Of a stretch of DNA of 64,000 nucleotides, positions 17,395-26,071 are shown in pieces. Location of the stretch: the NCBI GenBank assembly GCA_050180895.1, contig JBFXDS010000002.1, positions 620,001 to 684,000 on the forward strand. The letters are read 5' to 3'. The translations under genes were made by a program, and so were the position numbers. Source of the DNA: JBGPEQ01 sp050180895 (GTDB lineage: Bacteria > Pseudomonadota > Alphaproteobacteria > Dongiales > Dongiaceae). Below the pieces are notes generated by a model. It made no database searches. It was not told the origin of the DNA and saw only the letters and a program-made list of their open reading frames with translations. Position 1 is the first letter of the stretch. Each line of letters begins with the position of its first letter.

Positions 17395-18330
17395 TCAGCC
17401 GTGGAAGCGCTCCCAATAGCCCGTGGCGCCTCCGACCCCGAGACTCAGGTCGACGCCGCCGGTCTTGATCTTCACCGGTTCGTCCCGCAGGCGTTGATGC
17501 TCCGGGGTCCGGCCGTAGTCGTTGGGTCCATAGAAACCGAAGATCGTCGAGGAGTCGAAGCCGCCCGACGCGTTCGTGATCTCGCCCCGGCCCTCGAAGT
17601 CGTCCACTTCCATGAACGAGCCGACGTCGACCTGCTGCCAGTCGCTCGGCAGCGAGGCGCCCACCGGCAGTCCGATCCCGCCGCCCTGGCCCATGAACTT
17701 CAGCTGGATCGTCCGTCCGTTGCGCGGATTTCGAATCTCGACGAAGAACACCTGGACTCCGACCTCGACGATCGGGATGCCGACCTGATACCCGAGTCGA
17801 ACGCGAAACTGGAAGACGCGGGACAACGTCTTGTCTTTGACGCGGCCCTGGATCTGCCTGTCCTCGAACTCGACGATCTGCTTGAACTTGCGGTTCGACG
17901 TGATGTCGACGCGGCGGTCATGCGCAATCTGTAAGCCGCGCGCCTTTCCCTCGCCGGCCCCGTGCGAGATCGAGTTGTAGCGATGGCGCCAATGCGGCGT
18001 GCTGCCGCGCCCCTTGAACTCTTCGTCGAAGTACGCGCGAACCATATCGGCTCGCTCCTGCGAGAGGCGCATGTTGTAGGCGGCGGCGCCCCGGTAGTCG
18101 GCCCAACCGATGAAACCTATCGTGAAGGAGCGCAGCCTCGGACCTTCGGTCTGCGCCAGGTAGGCTTTCATGTAGTAAGCAAGCCCATGCAGCACATCGA
18201 CGTCGTTCTGATCCAGAGTCCGTTCGTCGGTGGCAAAGAAAATCTGACCGATGATCGGCTCACCGATGGCCGACAGCTCCTTCTCCCTGCCGGAGAGATT
18301 CATCCAGCTTTCCTCTTGATCGATAGACAT
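17395..18330 (-). CDS. OmpA-like C-domain protein without export signal
   Basis: 311 residues from ATG 18330, preceded by GGGGGAAGGATCAC. Residues about 20-120 look like an OmpA C-terminal peptidoglycan-binding fold (IIGQIFFATDERTLDQND, IGFIGWADYRGAAAYNMRLS with ERADMVRAYF). The remaining 190 residues are beta-rich and unrecognised: VFQFRVRLGYQVGIPIVEVG, then LKFMGQGGGIGLPVGASLPS and a Gly-rich tail. There is no signal peptide or membrane helix, which is odd for a cell-wall-binding domain. It could be cytosolic, or exported by a contractile or other non-Sec system. It stands alone between an amidohydrolase and a DUF3303 gene. Confidence 0.65.
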   Translation of the reverse strand: MSIDQEESWMNLSGREKELSAIGEPIIGQIFFATDERTLDQNDVDVLHGLAYYMKAYLAQTEGPRLRSFTIGFIGWADYRGAAAYNMRLSQERADMVRAYFDEEFKGRGSTPHWRHRYNSISHGAGEGKARGLQIAHDRRVDITSNRKFKQIVEFEDRQIQGRVKDKTLSRVFQFRVRLGYQVGIPIVEVGVQVFFVEIRNPRNGRTIQLKFMGQGGGIGLPVGASLPSDWQQVDVGSFMEVDDFEGRGEITNASGGFDSSTIFGFYGPNDYGRTPEHQRLRDEPVKIKTGGVDLSLGVGGATGYWERFHG

Positions 18331-18407
18331 GTGATCCTTCCCCCTTCTCTCCATGCACCGGGCGGCGTGCCGGCGGTGCATCTCTTGCCGGAAATACAGC
18401 GGTGACC

Positions 18408-18442
18408 GGGCTGCTATTCCGGCGCGGCGGCCGGAACAGCCC
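18408..18442 (-). terminator. Candidate terminator after the DUF3303 gene
   Basis: GGGCTG..TTCCGGC-GCGGCG-GCCGGAA.CAGCCC forms a 13-bp stem with a 3-base bulge. It lies 74 bases past the DUF3303 stop and 78 bases upstream of the next start. No T-run follows. Confidence 0.35.
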
Positions 18443-18515
18443 ATGAAGTGGGCGTTTCGTGACCGGCATCACAGGCCGACAGGGCCGCGCGCGGCAGGCG
18501 GGACGGATCAGGGTC

Positions 18516-18788
18516 TCAGAGCTGGCCAGCGAGCGCCTCCGCCGTGGATTTGCCGGGGGTGACCGGGACGATCTCGAAATCGGCGAGATCTGACCATTCG
18601 GCGACCCAGCGCTGCAGCAGCGTCACGTCGTCGCCCTCCATGAGCTGGAAGCAGCGGCCGAGATCGGCAGCCACCCAGCTGTTCACGTAGGCGATGCCTT
18701 CCGGCATCAAGCGGCCGCGATCGCGGAAGCGCCGGTAGATCGATTTCGCGTCCGACTTGCGGAAGTTTTCGATGACCATGAAGAGCAT
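18516..18788 (-). CDS. DUF3303 family protein
   Basis: 90 residues from ATG 18788, chosen for the GGGGGAAG 5 bases upstream and the family-typical start MLFMVIENFRKSDAKSIYRR. The middle carries PEGIAYVNSWVAADLGRCF and LQRWVAEWSDLADFEIVPV, which are hallmarks of this small ferredoxin-fold (dimeric alpha/beta barrel-like) family. No biochemical role is known for the family. The neighbours, an OmpA-like protein downstream and an ABC importer upstream, do not suggest one, and spacing to both argues for a separate transcript. Confidence 0.75.
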   Translation of the reverse strand: MLFMVIENFRKSDAKSIYRRFRDRGRLMPEGIAYVNSWVAADLGRCFQLMEGDDVTLLQRWVAEWSDLADFEIVPVTPGKSTAEALAGQL

Positions 18789-18869
18789 GCCGGCTTCCCC
18801 CAATGCGATCTCGACCAATCCGTTGCAAGGCGAGCGCCACCCGCCCCCTCCGCCACATCTCCTCCCGCG

Positions 18870-20516
18870 TCAGGCTGCGGGTCGTGCGCGCTTGGCGAGG
18901 ACGGTGTCGAGCCAGTCGGGGTCCATTTCGGGGACCGAGGACAGCAGCTTGTCGGTGTAGTCGTGGTGGGGCGGGGTCAGCACCTTGGTCTTGGACCCGC
19001 TCTCGACGACGCGGCCCTGGTACATGACGACGATCTCGTCGGCGATCGCCCTCACGGTGGCGAGATCGTGGGTGATGTAGAGGTAGGAGACGCGCAGCTC
19101 CTTCTGCAGGCGCAGCAGCAGCTTCAGGATGCCCTCGGCGACGATCTGGTCGAGCGCCGAGGTGACCTCGTCGCAGATGATGAGCTCGGGGTTCACCGCG
19201 AGCGCGCGGGCGATGCAGATGCGCTGCTTCTGGCCGCCGGACACCTCGGCCGGCAGCCGGTCGAGAAAACGCCGGTCGAGCTCGACCATCTCCAGCAGCT
19301 CGACCGTGCGGCGGTCGCGCGCGGCGCCCTTGAGGCCGAGATGATGCTCGAGCGCGCGACCGATGATGTCGCGCACGCGGCGGCGCGGATTGAGCGCCGT
19401 GTCCGGCATCTGGTAGATCATCTGCATGCGCCGCAGCAGCTCCTTCGGCCGATGCTTCAGCGCCGGCGGCAAGGTCTGGCCGTCGAACACGATCTCGCCG
19501 GTCTGCGGCGGCAGCAGGCCGGTGATCACGCGCGCGAGCGTCGACTTCCCCGAGCCGGACTCGCCGACCACGGCGACGGTGCGGCCGCGCGGAACGAACA
19601 CCGTGACGTTCTCCAGCACCTTCACCGCGCCGCCGTAGGACGCGTCGACGGCGTTGACCCGCAGCAGCAGGTCGGGCCCCGGCTCCTCCTCCTTCTGCAG
19701 CGAGCGCACGGCCCAGAGCGACTTGGTGTAGGGCTGCTGCGGATCGGCGAGCATGCGGCGCGTCGGCGCCTCCTCCACCAGCTCGCCGTAGCGCAGCACC
19801 ATGATGCGGTCGGCCATCTGCGCCACCACCGCGAGATCGTGGGTGATGTAGATCGCCGCGGTGTGGAACTGGCGGACGACGTCCTTGATGGCGGCCAGCA
19901 CCTCGATCTGGGTGGTGACGTCGAGCGCCGTCGTCGGCTCGTCGAAGACGATGAGATCGGGCCGGCAGGACATGGCCATCGCCGTCATCGCCCGCTGCAG
20001 CTGGCCGCCGGAAACCTGGTGCGGATAACGCTCGCCGATGTGCTCGGGGTCGGGCAGCCGCAGGCGGCGATAGAGATCGATGGCGTTCCGCCGGGCCGCG
20101 TCGCCGCTCATGACATGGTGCCAGGTCGGCGTTTCCGAATACTGATCGATCAGGGTATGGGCCGGGTTGAACGAGGCGGCGGCGGACTGGGCGACGTAGG
20201 CGACGCGCTTGCCCCAGAGCTTGCGCTTCTCCGGCTCGCCGAGCTGCGCCAGGTCCATGCCGTCGAACATGATGCTGCCGACCGTGATGCGGCAGCCCGG
20301 CCGGGCGTAGCCCATGGCGGCGAGGCCGATGGTGGACTTGCCGGCACCGGACTCGCCGATCAGGCCGAGCACCTCGCCGCGCCGGAGCGTGAGGTCGATG
20401 CCCTTGACGATCTCGTGCCAGACCTCGTCGCTCTCGCCCTCGATGCGCAGGCCGCGGATCTCCAGCAGGACATCGCCGGCGCGGGCGGCGGGCGCGGTCG
20501 TGTCGGCGGCGGTCAT
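18870..20516 (-). CDS. ABC importer ATPase, fused DppD-DppF type
   Basis: 548 residues carrying two complete nucleotide-binding domains in one chain. First half: Walker A GESGAGKST, signature VSGGQLQRAM, Walker B LIVFDEPT. Second half: Walker A GESGSGKST, signature VSGGQKQRICIARAL, Walker B LIICDEVT. This energises uptake of peptides or similar solutes at the inner membrane. The start ATG at 20516 (MTAADTTAPAARAGDVLLE) overlaps the permease stop by 4 bases (ATGA). The same frame stays open far upstream, but that sequence is antisense-like to the permease and not protein-like. Between the halves lies the oligopeptide-ABC C-terminal linker (QQPYTKSLWAVRSLQ). The solute is unknown. Confidence 0.9.
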   Translation of the reverse strand: MTAADTTAPAARAGDVLLEIRGLRIEGESDEVWHEIVKGIDLTLRRGEVLGLIGESGAGKSTIGLAAMGYARPGCRITVGSIMFDGMDLAQLGEPEKRKLWGKRVAYVAQSAAASFNPAHTLIDQYSETPTWHHVMSGDAARRNAIDLYRRLRLPDPEHIGERYPHQVSGGQLQRAMTAMAMSCRPDLIVFDEPTTALDVTTQIEVLAAIKDVVRQFHTAAIYITHDLAVVAQMADRIMVLRYGELVEEAPTRRMLADPQQPYTKSLWAVRSLQKEEEPGPDLLLRVNAVDASYGGAVKVLENVTVFVPRGRTVAVVGESGSGKSTLARVITGLLPPQTGEIVFDGQTLPPALKHRPKELLRRMQMIYQMPDTALNPRRRVRDIIGRALEHHLGLKGAARDRRTVELLEMVELDRRFLDRLPAEVSGGQKQRICIARALAVNPELIICDEVTSALDQIVAEGILKLLLRLQKELRVSYLYITHDLATVRAIADEIVVMYQGRVVESGSKTKVLTPPHHDYTDKLLSSVPEMDPDWLDTVLAKRARPAA

Positions 20517-21418
20517 TCGCGCAGCCCGCTGGTCTTGTGGAGGAACCAGTCGACGATGAAGTTCACCGCCACGGTCAGCAGCGCGATGGCGGCGGCCGGC
20601 AGCAGCGGCGTGATGTCGCCGAAGGTGATGAGCTGGGCGTTCTCCTTGACCATCGAGCCCCAGTCCGCGGTGGGCGGCTGAATGCCGAGCCCGAGGAAGG
20701 ACAGCGCGCTGATGGTGAGGAAGACGAAGCAGAAGCGCAGGCCGAACTCGGCGACCAGCGGCGGCAGAATGTTGGGCAGGACCTCGCGGGTCATGATCCA
20801 GGACAGCCGCTCGCCCTGCAGCTTCGCCGCCTCGACGAAATCGAGCACCACGACGTTCATGGCGACGGCGCGGGTGAGGCGGAACACCCGGGTCGAGTCG
20901 AGGATGGCGAGGATGAGGATCAGATTGACCAGGCCGGGGCCGAAGATCGACAGCAGGACCAGGGCGAAGATCAGGACCGGGATCGCCATCAGCACGTCGA
21001 CGGCGCGGCCCAGGAGCTGATCCGTCCAGCCGCCGATGACCGCCGCCAGGAGCCCGAGCAAGCCGCCGATCACGAACGCGAGCATGGTGGTGAGGACGGC
21101 GATGCCGATGGTGTTGCGGGCGCCGTAGATGAGGCGCGACAGGAAATCGCGGCCAAGCTGATCGGTGCCGAGGACGAACTGGTCGCTCCACGGCGCGTAG
21201 CCGGGGCCGACAAGCTCGGTCTCGGAATAGGGCGCGATGACCGGCGCGAACAGCGCGGCGATGAGGTAGAGCGCGAGGACGACGAGGCCGAACCAGGCCG
21301 ACAGCGGCGCCCGCCGCAGCTCCCGCCACGCCCGCACGTGCCAGCTGCGGCGCGTCGCGATCGGCGCTTGTTCGGCGAGGGCGGGCGAGCCCGCCGGATC
21401 GTGGGTGCCGACGGTCAT
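20513..21418 (-). CDS. ABC importer permease, DppC type
   Basis: 301 residues. A cytosolic N-terminus of about 40 residues precedes a first hydrophobic helix (LSAWFGLVVLALYLIAALFA) and the OppC-type landmark LGTDQLGRDFLSRLIYGAR. Four or five more helices follow, and the coupling-helix EAA-like region reads EAAKLQGERLSWIMTREVLP. The end GDITPLLPAAAIALLTVAVN is typical of DppC relatives. Start and stop both overlap neighbours by 4 bases, so the three membrane and ATPase genes are translationally coupled. It pairs with the DppB-type permease to form the membrane pore. Confidence 0.9.
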   Translation of the reverse strand: MTVGTHDPAGSPALAEQAPIATRRSWHVRAWRELRRAPLSAWFGLVVLALYLIAALFAPVIAPYSETELVGPGYAPWSDQFVLGTDQLGRDFLSRLIYGARNTIGIAVLTTMLAFVIGGLLGLLAAVIGGWTDQLLGRAVDVLMAIPVLIFALVLLSIFGPGLVNLILILAILDSTRVFRLTRAVAMNVVVLDFVEAAKLQGERLSWIMTREVLPNILPPLVAEFGLRFCFVFLTISALSFLGLGIQPPTADWGSMVKENAQLITFGDITPLLPAAAIALLTVAVNFIVDWFLHKTSGLRE

Positions 21419-22392
21419 CGCGGGTGCAGCAGCCGGGGGTTGGTGATGATGGCGACGATGTCGGCCGCCAGGTTCAGCAGGATGTAGGTGCCGGCGAAGA
21501 TCAGCGCGCAGCCCTGCACCACCGGCATGTCGCGCTTGATGACCGAATCGACCATCAGCTGGCCGATGCCGGGATAGACGAACACGACCTCGACGACGAC
21601 GACCCCGACGACGAGATAGGCCAGATTCAGCGCGATCACGTTGGCGATCGGCGCCCAGGCGTTGGGCAGGGCGTGGCGGATGATGATGCGGCGCGGCGAG
21701 ATGCCCTTGAGGCGGGCCATCTCGATATAGGGGCTGGCCAGCAGATTGATGATCGCCGCGCGCGTCATCCGCATCATATGCGCGACGATGACCAGCACCA
21801 GCGTGAGCGCCGGCAGGGCCATGCGCATCAGCCGCTCGTCGAACGGCGTATCCACCGAGACGTTGGCGAGGCTGGGAAACAGCGGCATCCTCACCGCGAG
21901 GAACAGCATGAGGATGTAGGCGACGAAGAACTCGGGGGACGAGATCGAGGTCAGCGTCACGATGTTGACGGTGCGGTCGAACACGCCGTTGCGGTAGAGC
22001 GCCGCCAGCATGCCGAGGGCCAACGCCAGCGGCACCGCGATCACCGCGGCGACGGCCGCCAGGTACAGCGTGTTGACGAGGCGCGGCGCGATCAGCTCCG
22101 AGACCAGCCGGCGGTGGCCGCCGAGGCTGCCGGCGCTGGCGAAGGATTCGCCGAAGTCGCCGGTCAGCACGCCGCCCACCCATTCGAAATAGCGCACGAC
22201 CGGCGAGCGGTCGAGACCGATCTCCTTGCGGAAGGCGGCCACGGTCTCCGGCGTGGCGGACTGCCCGAGTATCTCCGTCGCGAAGTCGCCGGGCAGCGCG
22301 CTGATCGACAGCGAGATGATGATGGAGACGACGAACAGGGTGACGACGCCGAGGCCCAGCCGCTTCAGCACCGTGCGGAGGATGGCGCCCAT
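21415..22392 (-). CDS. ABC importer permease, DppB type
   Basis: 325 residues with an N-terminal helix (LGLGVVTLFVVSIIISLSIS), the DppB-type periplasmic loop FRKEIGLDRSPVVRYFEWVG and GDFGESFASAG, then five further hydrophobic segments. The EAA-like loop is YIEMARLKGISPRRIIIRHA with LPNA after it, and the C-terminus has the conserved FVYPGIGQLMVDSVIKRDMP. It forms half of the translocation pore. It follows the binding-protein gene after 69 bases, a GC-rich stretch that could attenuate expression of the membrane genes relative to the binding protein; this last point is inference. Confidence 0.9.
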   Translation of the reverse strand: MGAILRTVLKRLGLGVVTLFVVSIIISLSISALPGDFATEILGQSATPETVAAFRKEIGLDRSPVVRYFEWVGGVLTGDFGESFASAGSLGGHRRLVSELIAPRLVNTLYLAAVAAVIAVPLALALGMLAALYRNGVFDRTVNIVTLTSISSPEFFVAYILMLFLAVRMPLFPSLANVSVDTPFDERLMRMALPALTLVLVIVAHMMRMTRAAIINLLASPYIEMARLKGISPRRIIIRHALPNAWAPIANVIALNLAYLVVGVVVVEVVFVYPGIGQLMVDSVIKRDMPVVQGCALIFAGTYILLNLAADIVAIITNPRLLHPR

Positions 22393-22461
22393 CGACTCAG
22401 GCCTTGCGCCCGGAGGGACCGCCGCGGGGACGGGAGGCGATCCCGTCCCCGCGGATGCGGC

Positions 22462-24057
22462 TCACGCAAACCACCAGCGTTCGCCGATCTTCAGGCCGTC
22501 GGCCTCCCAGTTGGGAGCGATCTCGCCATGCGCCAGCTGCTTGGAATGGGCGTCGACGAAATTGTTGAAGACCAGGACGATGACGCCGCCATCGTCATGC
22601 ACGAGCTGCTGCATCTCGGCATACATATCGCCCCGCTTCTTGTCGTCGGTCTCGGCTCGCGCCACCACCAGCAGCTCGTTGAAGCGCGGGTTCTTCCAGT
22701 AGGTCTCGTTCCACGCGGCATCGTTGGAATAGGCGGTCGAGAACATCCAGTCCTGGGTCGGACGGCCGCTCCAGTAGGAGGCGCACCAGCCCTTCTTCAG
22801 CCAGACGTTGTCCCAGTAGCCGTCGTTGGGCTCGCGCACGACATTGATCTCGATGCCGGCGGCCTTGGCATGCTCCTGGAAGAGCACGCCGGCGTCGACG
22901 GCGCCGGTGAAGGCGGCGTCGGCGACCGAGAGGTCGACTTTGAGCGTCTCCAGCCCCGCCTTCTTGAGATGGAACTTCGCCTTCTCGGGGTCGTAGCTGT
23001 ACTTCGGCTGCGGATCGATGGCGTATTTGACGCTCGGCGCGATGGGATTGTCGTTGCCGGGCGTGGCGTGGCCGAGGAACACCTTCTGCGCGATGTCGTC
23101 GCGGTTCAGCGCCCATTTGAGCGCCAGGCGCACGTCGACATTGTCGAACGGCGGCATGGTCACGTTCATCGGCAGCACGTAGTGGCCGTAGCCGGTGACC
23201 TCGGTGATGGCGACCTCCGGATTGCGCTGCAGCAGGCCGAGCGTCTTCAGATCGGCGCGGCCGATCCAGTGAACCTCGCCGGTGGTCAGCGCGTTGGTGC
23301 GGGCGGTGATGTCGGCGATGGTCAGGAACTCGACCTCGTCGAAGTAGGGCTTGCCCTCCTTATGGTAGTTCGGGTTGCGCTTCAGCTTGGCGCGGACGCC
23401 CGGCTCCCACGAGTCGAAGATGAACGGGCCGGTCCGCGCGGTCGACTGCCAGTCGGCGGTGCCGTCGTCCTTCGCCCGCATGATGGGGATGTGGTAGTCG
23501 CTGGCGACGTAGGGGAAGTCGGCGTTGCCGCCGCTCAAGGTGAAGATGACGGTCTCCTTGCCGTCGGCCTTGATGTCGGACACCGCCTCCAGCAGCGACT
23601 TGGCCGCCGACTTGGAGTCGGCCCCCATGTGATGGCGGAAGGAGGCGACGACGTCGGTCGCCGTCACGTCCCTGCCGTCGTGGAAGGTCAGCCCCTTGCG
23701 CAGCTTGAACGCCCATTGCGCGGCGTCGTCGCTCGGCTCGGCGCTCTCGGCGAGGTCGAACACGATCCCGCCCTTGGCGTCCACCTCGGTGAGGCTGTTC
23801 GACATCGCGCCCCACAGCGGCACCTGCGTGCCGGTGTCCGGATAGGTGCCGGGATCGAGCGAATCCGTCGTCGCGCCGTGCGCGAGCCCGAAGCGGGCGC
23901 TGCCCCCCTTCTTGGGCTCCTGGGCGACGCCGGCCTTCGCCAGCATGGTCGTCGCCAGCGCCGTGGTGACGCCCAGCGCCGCCGCGCGGCCGAAGAATTC
24001 GCGCCGCGATATGCGGCCTTTCTTGATCTGCTGCGTCCAGAACTCGAGTTCGGTCAT
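22462..24057 (-). CDS. ABC solute-binding protein, Dpp/Opp family (SBP_bac_5)
   Basis: 531 residues from ATG 24057, which has AGGGAGACGCAG upstream. The N-terminus has a twin-arginine signal, KKGRISRREFFGRAAALG, with likely cleavage after the AKAGVAQ region, so the protein folds before export to the periplasm. Family landmarks are WAFKLRKGLTFHDGRDVTATDVVAS, VRLALKWALNRDDIAQKVF and the C-terminal IVLVFNNFVDAHS. It delivers peptides or peptide-sized solutes to the permease pair encoded next. It is the first gene of a four-gene operon reading SBP, DppB, DppC, double ATPase. The frame is open for another 350 bases upstream, but that part lacks protein character. Confidence 0.9.
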   Translation of the reverse strand: MTELEFWTQQIKKGRISRREFFGRAAALGVTTALATTMLAKAGVAQEPKKGGSARFGLAHGATTDSLDPGTYPDTGTQVPLWGAMSNSLTEVDAKGGIVFDLAESAEPSDDAAQWAFKLRKGLTFHDGRDVTATDVVASFRHHMGADSKSAAKSLLEAVSDIKADGKETVIFTLSGGNADFPYVASDYHIPIMRAKDDGTADWQSTARTGPFIFDSWEPGVRAKLKRNPNYHKEGKPYFDEVEFLTIADITARTNALTTGEVHWIGRADLKTLGLLQRNPEVAITEVTGYGHYVLPMNVTMPPFDNVDVRLALKWALNRDDIAQKVFLGHATPGNDNPIAPSVKYAIDPQPKYSYDPEKAKFHLKKAGLETLKVDLSVADAAFTGAVDAGVLFQEHAKAAGIEINVVREPNDGYWDNVWLKKGWCASYWSGRPTQDWMFSTAYSNDAAWNETYWKNPRFNELLVVARAETDDKKRGDMYAEMQQLVHDDGGVIVLVFNNFVDAHSKQLAHGEIAPNWEADGLKIGERWWFA

Positions 24058-24468
24058 CTGCGTCTCCCTGATCTGCAGGTTTTCTAGCCCGGTCGACGGT
24101 GTCTCCACGCGCCTCTCACGGATGTGCCTCCCGGATACGCCGTCATTGTTGACACTGCCGCGCCATCCGATTCGCGATTGGAAACGACATGGCGCAGCGT
24201 CATACCGACGCGCCCGCCTGCGACGCCCGCTGCGATGGATAGACGGTCTCGAGTTGGGGACAACGCCGTCGGCAGCGTCATCAGCCGCGTTCCATATCCC
24301 GCACTGTTGTGTGGCGCGGACCCGCTTATCCGGGTCTCTAAGCCATCCCTGTCGGCCATAGTCTGGCCCATCGCGACGAATTGCGCAAACCGGAATCTTG
24401 CGGGCCATCCATCGACGGATGGGGCCACCCGGCCGACGGCGACCGAGCGAGGGCGGGGGCGACCGGCT
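24058..24468. other. 411-base intergenic region with two hairpins
   Basis: No gene seen. It must hold the promoter of the ABC operon (minus strand) and the end of the choline-sulfatase transcript. Two small hairpins are visible: GACCCG-CTTATC-CGGGTC at 24319-24336 and CCATCC-ATCGAC-GGATGG at 24405-24422, the second 47 bases beyond the sulfatase stop and a possible terminator. Confidence 0.5.
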
Positions 24469-26028
24469 TCAGCCCCTGCCTCTCCCTTTTCCGTCCTTCG
24501 GCGGCTCCGCCCGGTTCGGAAGCCGGGCGCGGCGGTCGGTGTCGTAGAGCTCGCCGCCGTAGTTGCGGTTGTATTGGCGCGCGGCATCGGTGCGCGGTTC
24601 GTAGTCCCAGGCGTGGATGCGGCCGGCGAGCAGCGCCTCCTGCACGAGCAGGCGCTGGCGCTGGCTGCGCACGACCTGCTCGCGGATGCCGGCGCTGTCC
24701 CATTTCGCCGCCGCGTTGCCGGCGAAGTCGGCAGCCAGCCGGGCGTGGCGGGGATCGTCGGCGAGGTTTACCAGCTCGTGCGGATCGGCGGAGAGGTCGA
24801 ACAGCTGCGGCGGATCGCCGTCGCAGCAGACGTACTTGTAGCGGCCGCGGCGGATCATGAAGATCGGCTGGACGGTGCCCTCCGCCATGTATTCGCCATA
24901 GACCTCGTCCGACCCTTCGCCGCCCGCGGCGAGTCCGACGAGACTGCGGCCATCGATCGGCGTCGCCGGCGCGAACGGCGCGCTCTCGCCCGCCAGATCG
25001 GCGAATGTCGGCAGCAGGTCGACCAGCGAGACGCTCTGCGGCACCCGCCGGGCGGCGAACAGACGCGGCGCGTGGAGGATGAGCGGCACCCGGGCGGCAC
25101 GCTCGAAGAAGGTCATCTTGTACCAGAGGCCGCGCTCGCCGAGCATGTCGCCATGGTCGGCGGTGACGACGACGACGGTGTCGTCGGCGAGGCCGGTCGT
25201 CTGCAACGCAGCCAGCAGCTCGCCGAACTTGCGGTCGACATAGGAGATCATGGCGTAGTAGCCGTGCCGCGCGTTGCGCACATGCGCGTCGGTCACACGG
25301 TACTCGTCGCGGTCGTAGAGCTCGTGCATGCGGCGGCTCAGCGGATCGCGCGCCGCCGGCGGGATATAGGGCACGGCCGGCATGTCGATCGCCGCCGGAT
25401 CGTAGCGGGCCCAGTCCGCGCGCGGCCCGAGATAGGGGTCGTGCGGCTGAATGAACGAGACGGTCAGCATGAACGGCCGCTCGTCCGTGCCGCGCGCATG
25501 GTCATAGAGCCAGCGCACGGCGTGATGGCCGACCTCCTCGTCATAATCCCATTCGAGCGAGCGGTCGTAGGGCCTGGCCTCGACCACGCTCAGCATGTTG
25601 TGGAACCACCAGTGGATCCTCTCCGGCTCGTCCCAGGTCGGCGTCCAGCCGAAATCGGCGGGATAGATGTCGGTGGTGACGCGCTCCTCGAAGCCGTGCA
25701 ACTGGTCGGGGCCGACGAAATGCATCTTGCCCGCGAGGCAGGTGCGGTAGCCGAGCCGGCGCAGATAGTGGGCATAGGTCGGCACCGACGCGGGGAACTC
25801 GGCGGCGTTATCCCAGGCACCGATGCGGCTCGGCAGCTGCCCGGCCATCATCGCGAAGCGCGCGGGCGCGCAGAGCGGCGAATTGCAGTAGGCGCTGTCG
25901 AACACCACGCCGCGCTCGGCCAGTGCCTGCAGGTTGGGCGCATGCACCAGCGGATGTCCGTAGCAGGGCAAGGACTGCGGCGCCAGCTGGTCGAACATGA
26001 CGAAGAGGATGTTGGGGCGCTTGGTCAT
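24469..26028 (-). CDS. betC: Choline-sulfatase
   Basis: 519 residues from ATG 26028 (MTKRPNILFVMFDQLAPQSL). The sulfatase signature C53-A-P-A-R57 would carry the formylglycine made from C53. D13 and Q14 belong to the metal site. The BetC-specific stretches LPSRIGAWDNAAEF, GKMHFVGPDQLHGFEERV and TTDIYPADFGWTP are all present, as is the choline-sulfatase C-terminal tail (AWDYEPRTDAARQYNRNYGG). The enzyme hydrolyses choline-O-sulfate to choline and sulfate in the cytosol, feeding betaine synthesis. No betI, betA or betB is in the window. The nucleoside hydrolase start is 43 bases upstream of this start region on the same strand and could be cotranscribed. Confidence 0.92.
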   Translation of the reverse strand: MTKRPNILFVMFDQLAPQSLPCYGHPLVHAPNLQALAERGVVFDSAYCNSPLCAPARFAMMAGQLPSRIGAWDNAAEFPASVPTYAHYLRRLGYRTCLAGKMHFVGPDQLHGFEERVTTDIYPADFGWTPTWDEPERIHWWFHNMLSVVEARPYDRSLEWDYDEEVGHHAVRWLYDHARGTDERPFMLTVSFIQPHDPYLGPRADWARYDPAAIDMPAVPYIPPAARDPLSRRMHELYDRDEYRVTDAHVRNARHGYYAMISYVDRKFGELLAALQTTGLADDTVVVVTADHGDMLGERGLWYKMTFFERAARVPLILHAPRLFAARRVPQSVSLVDLLPTFADLAGESAPFAPATPIDGRSLVGLAAGGEGSDEVYGEYMAEGTVQPIFMIRRGRYKYVCCDGDPPQLFDLSADPHELVNLADDPRHARLAADFAGNAAAKWDSAGIREQVVRSQRQRLLVQEALLAGRIHAWDYEPRTDAARQYNRNYGGELYDTDRRARLPNRAEPPKDGKGRGRG

Positions 26029-26071
26029 CGTGACCCCGGGCCGATGTCTCGGCATGATGAGTGCTTCACGG

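Noticed and set aside
21424..24087. A plus-strand open frame of 887 codons opposite the ABC operon
   Set aside because: Asp- and Arg-rich antisense sequence without domains.
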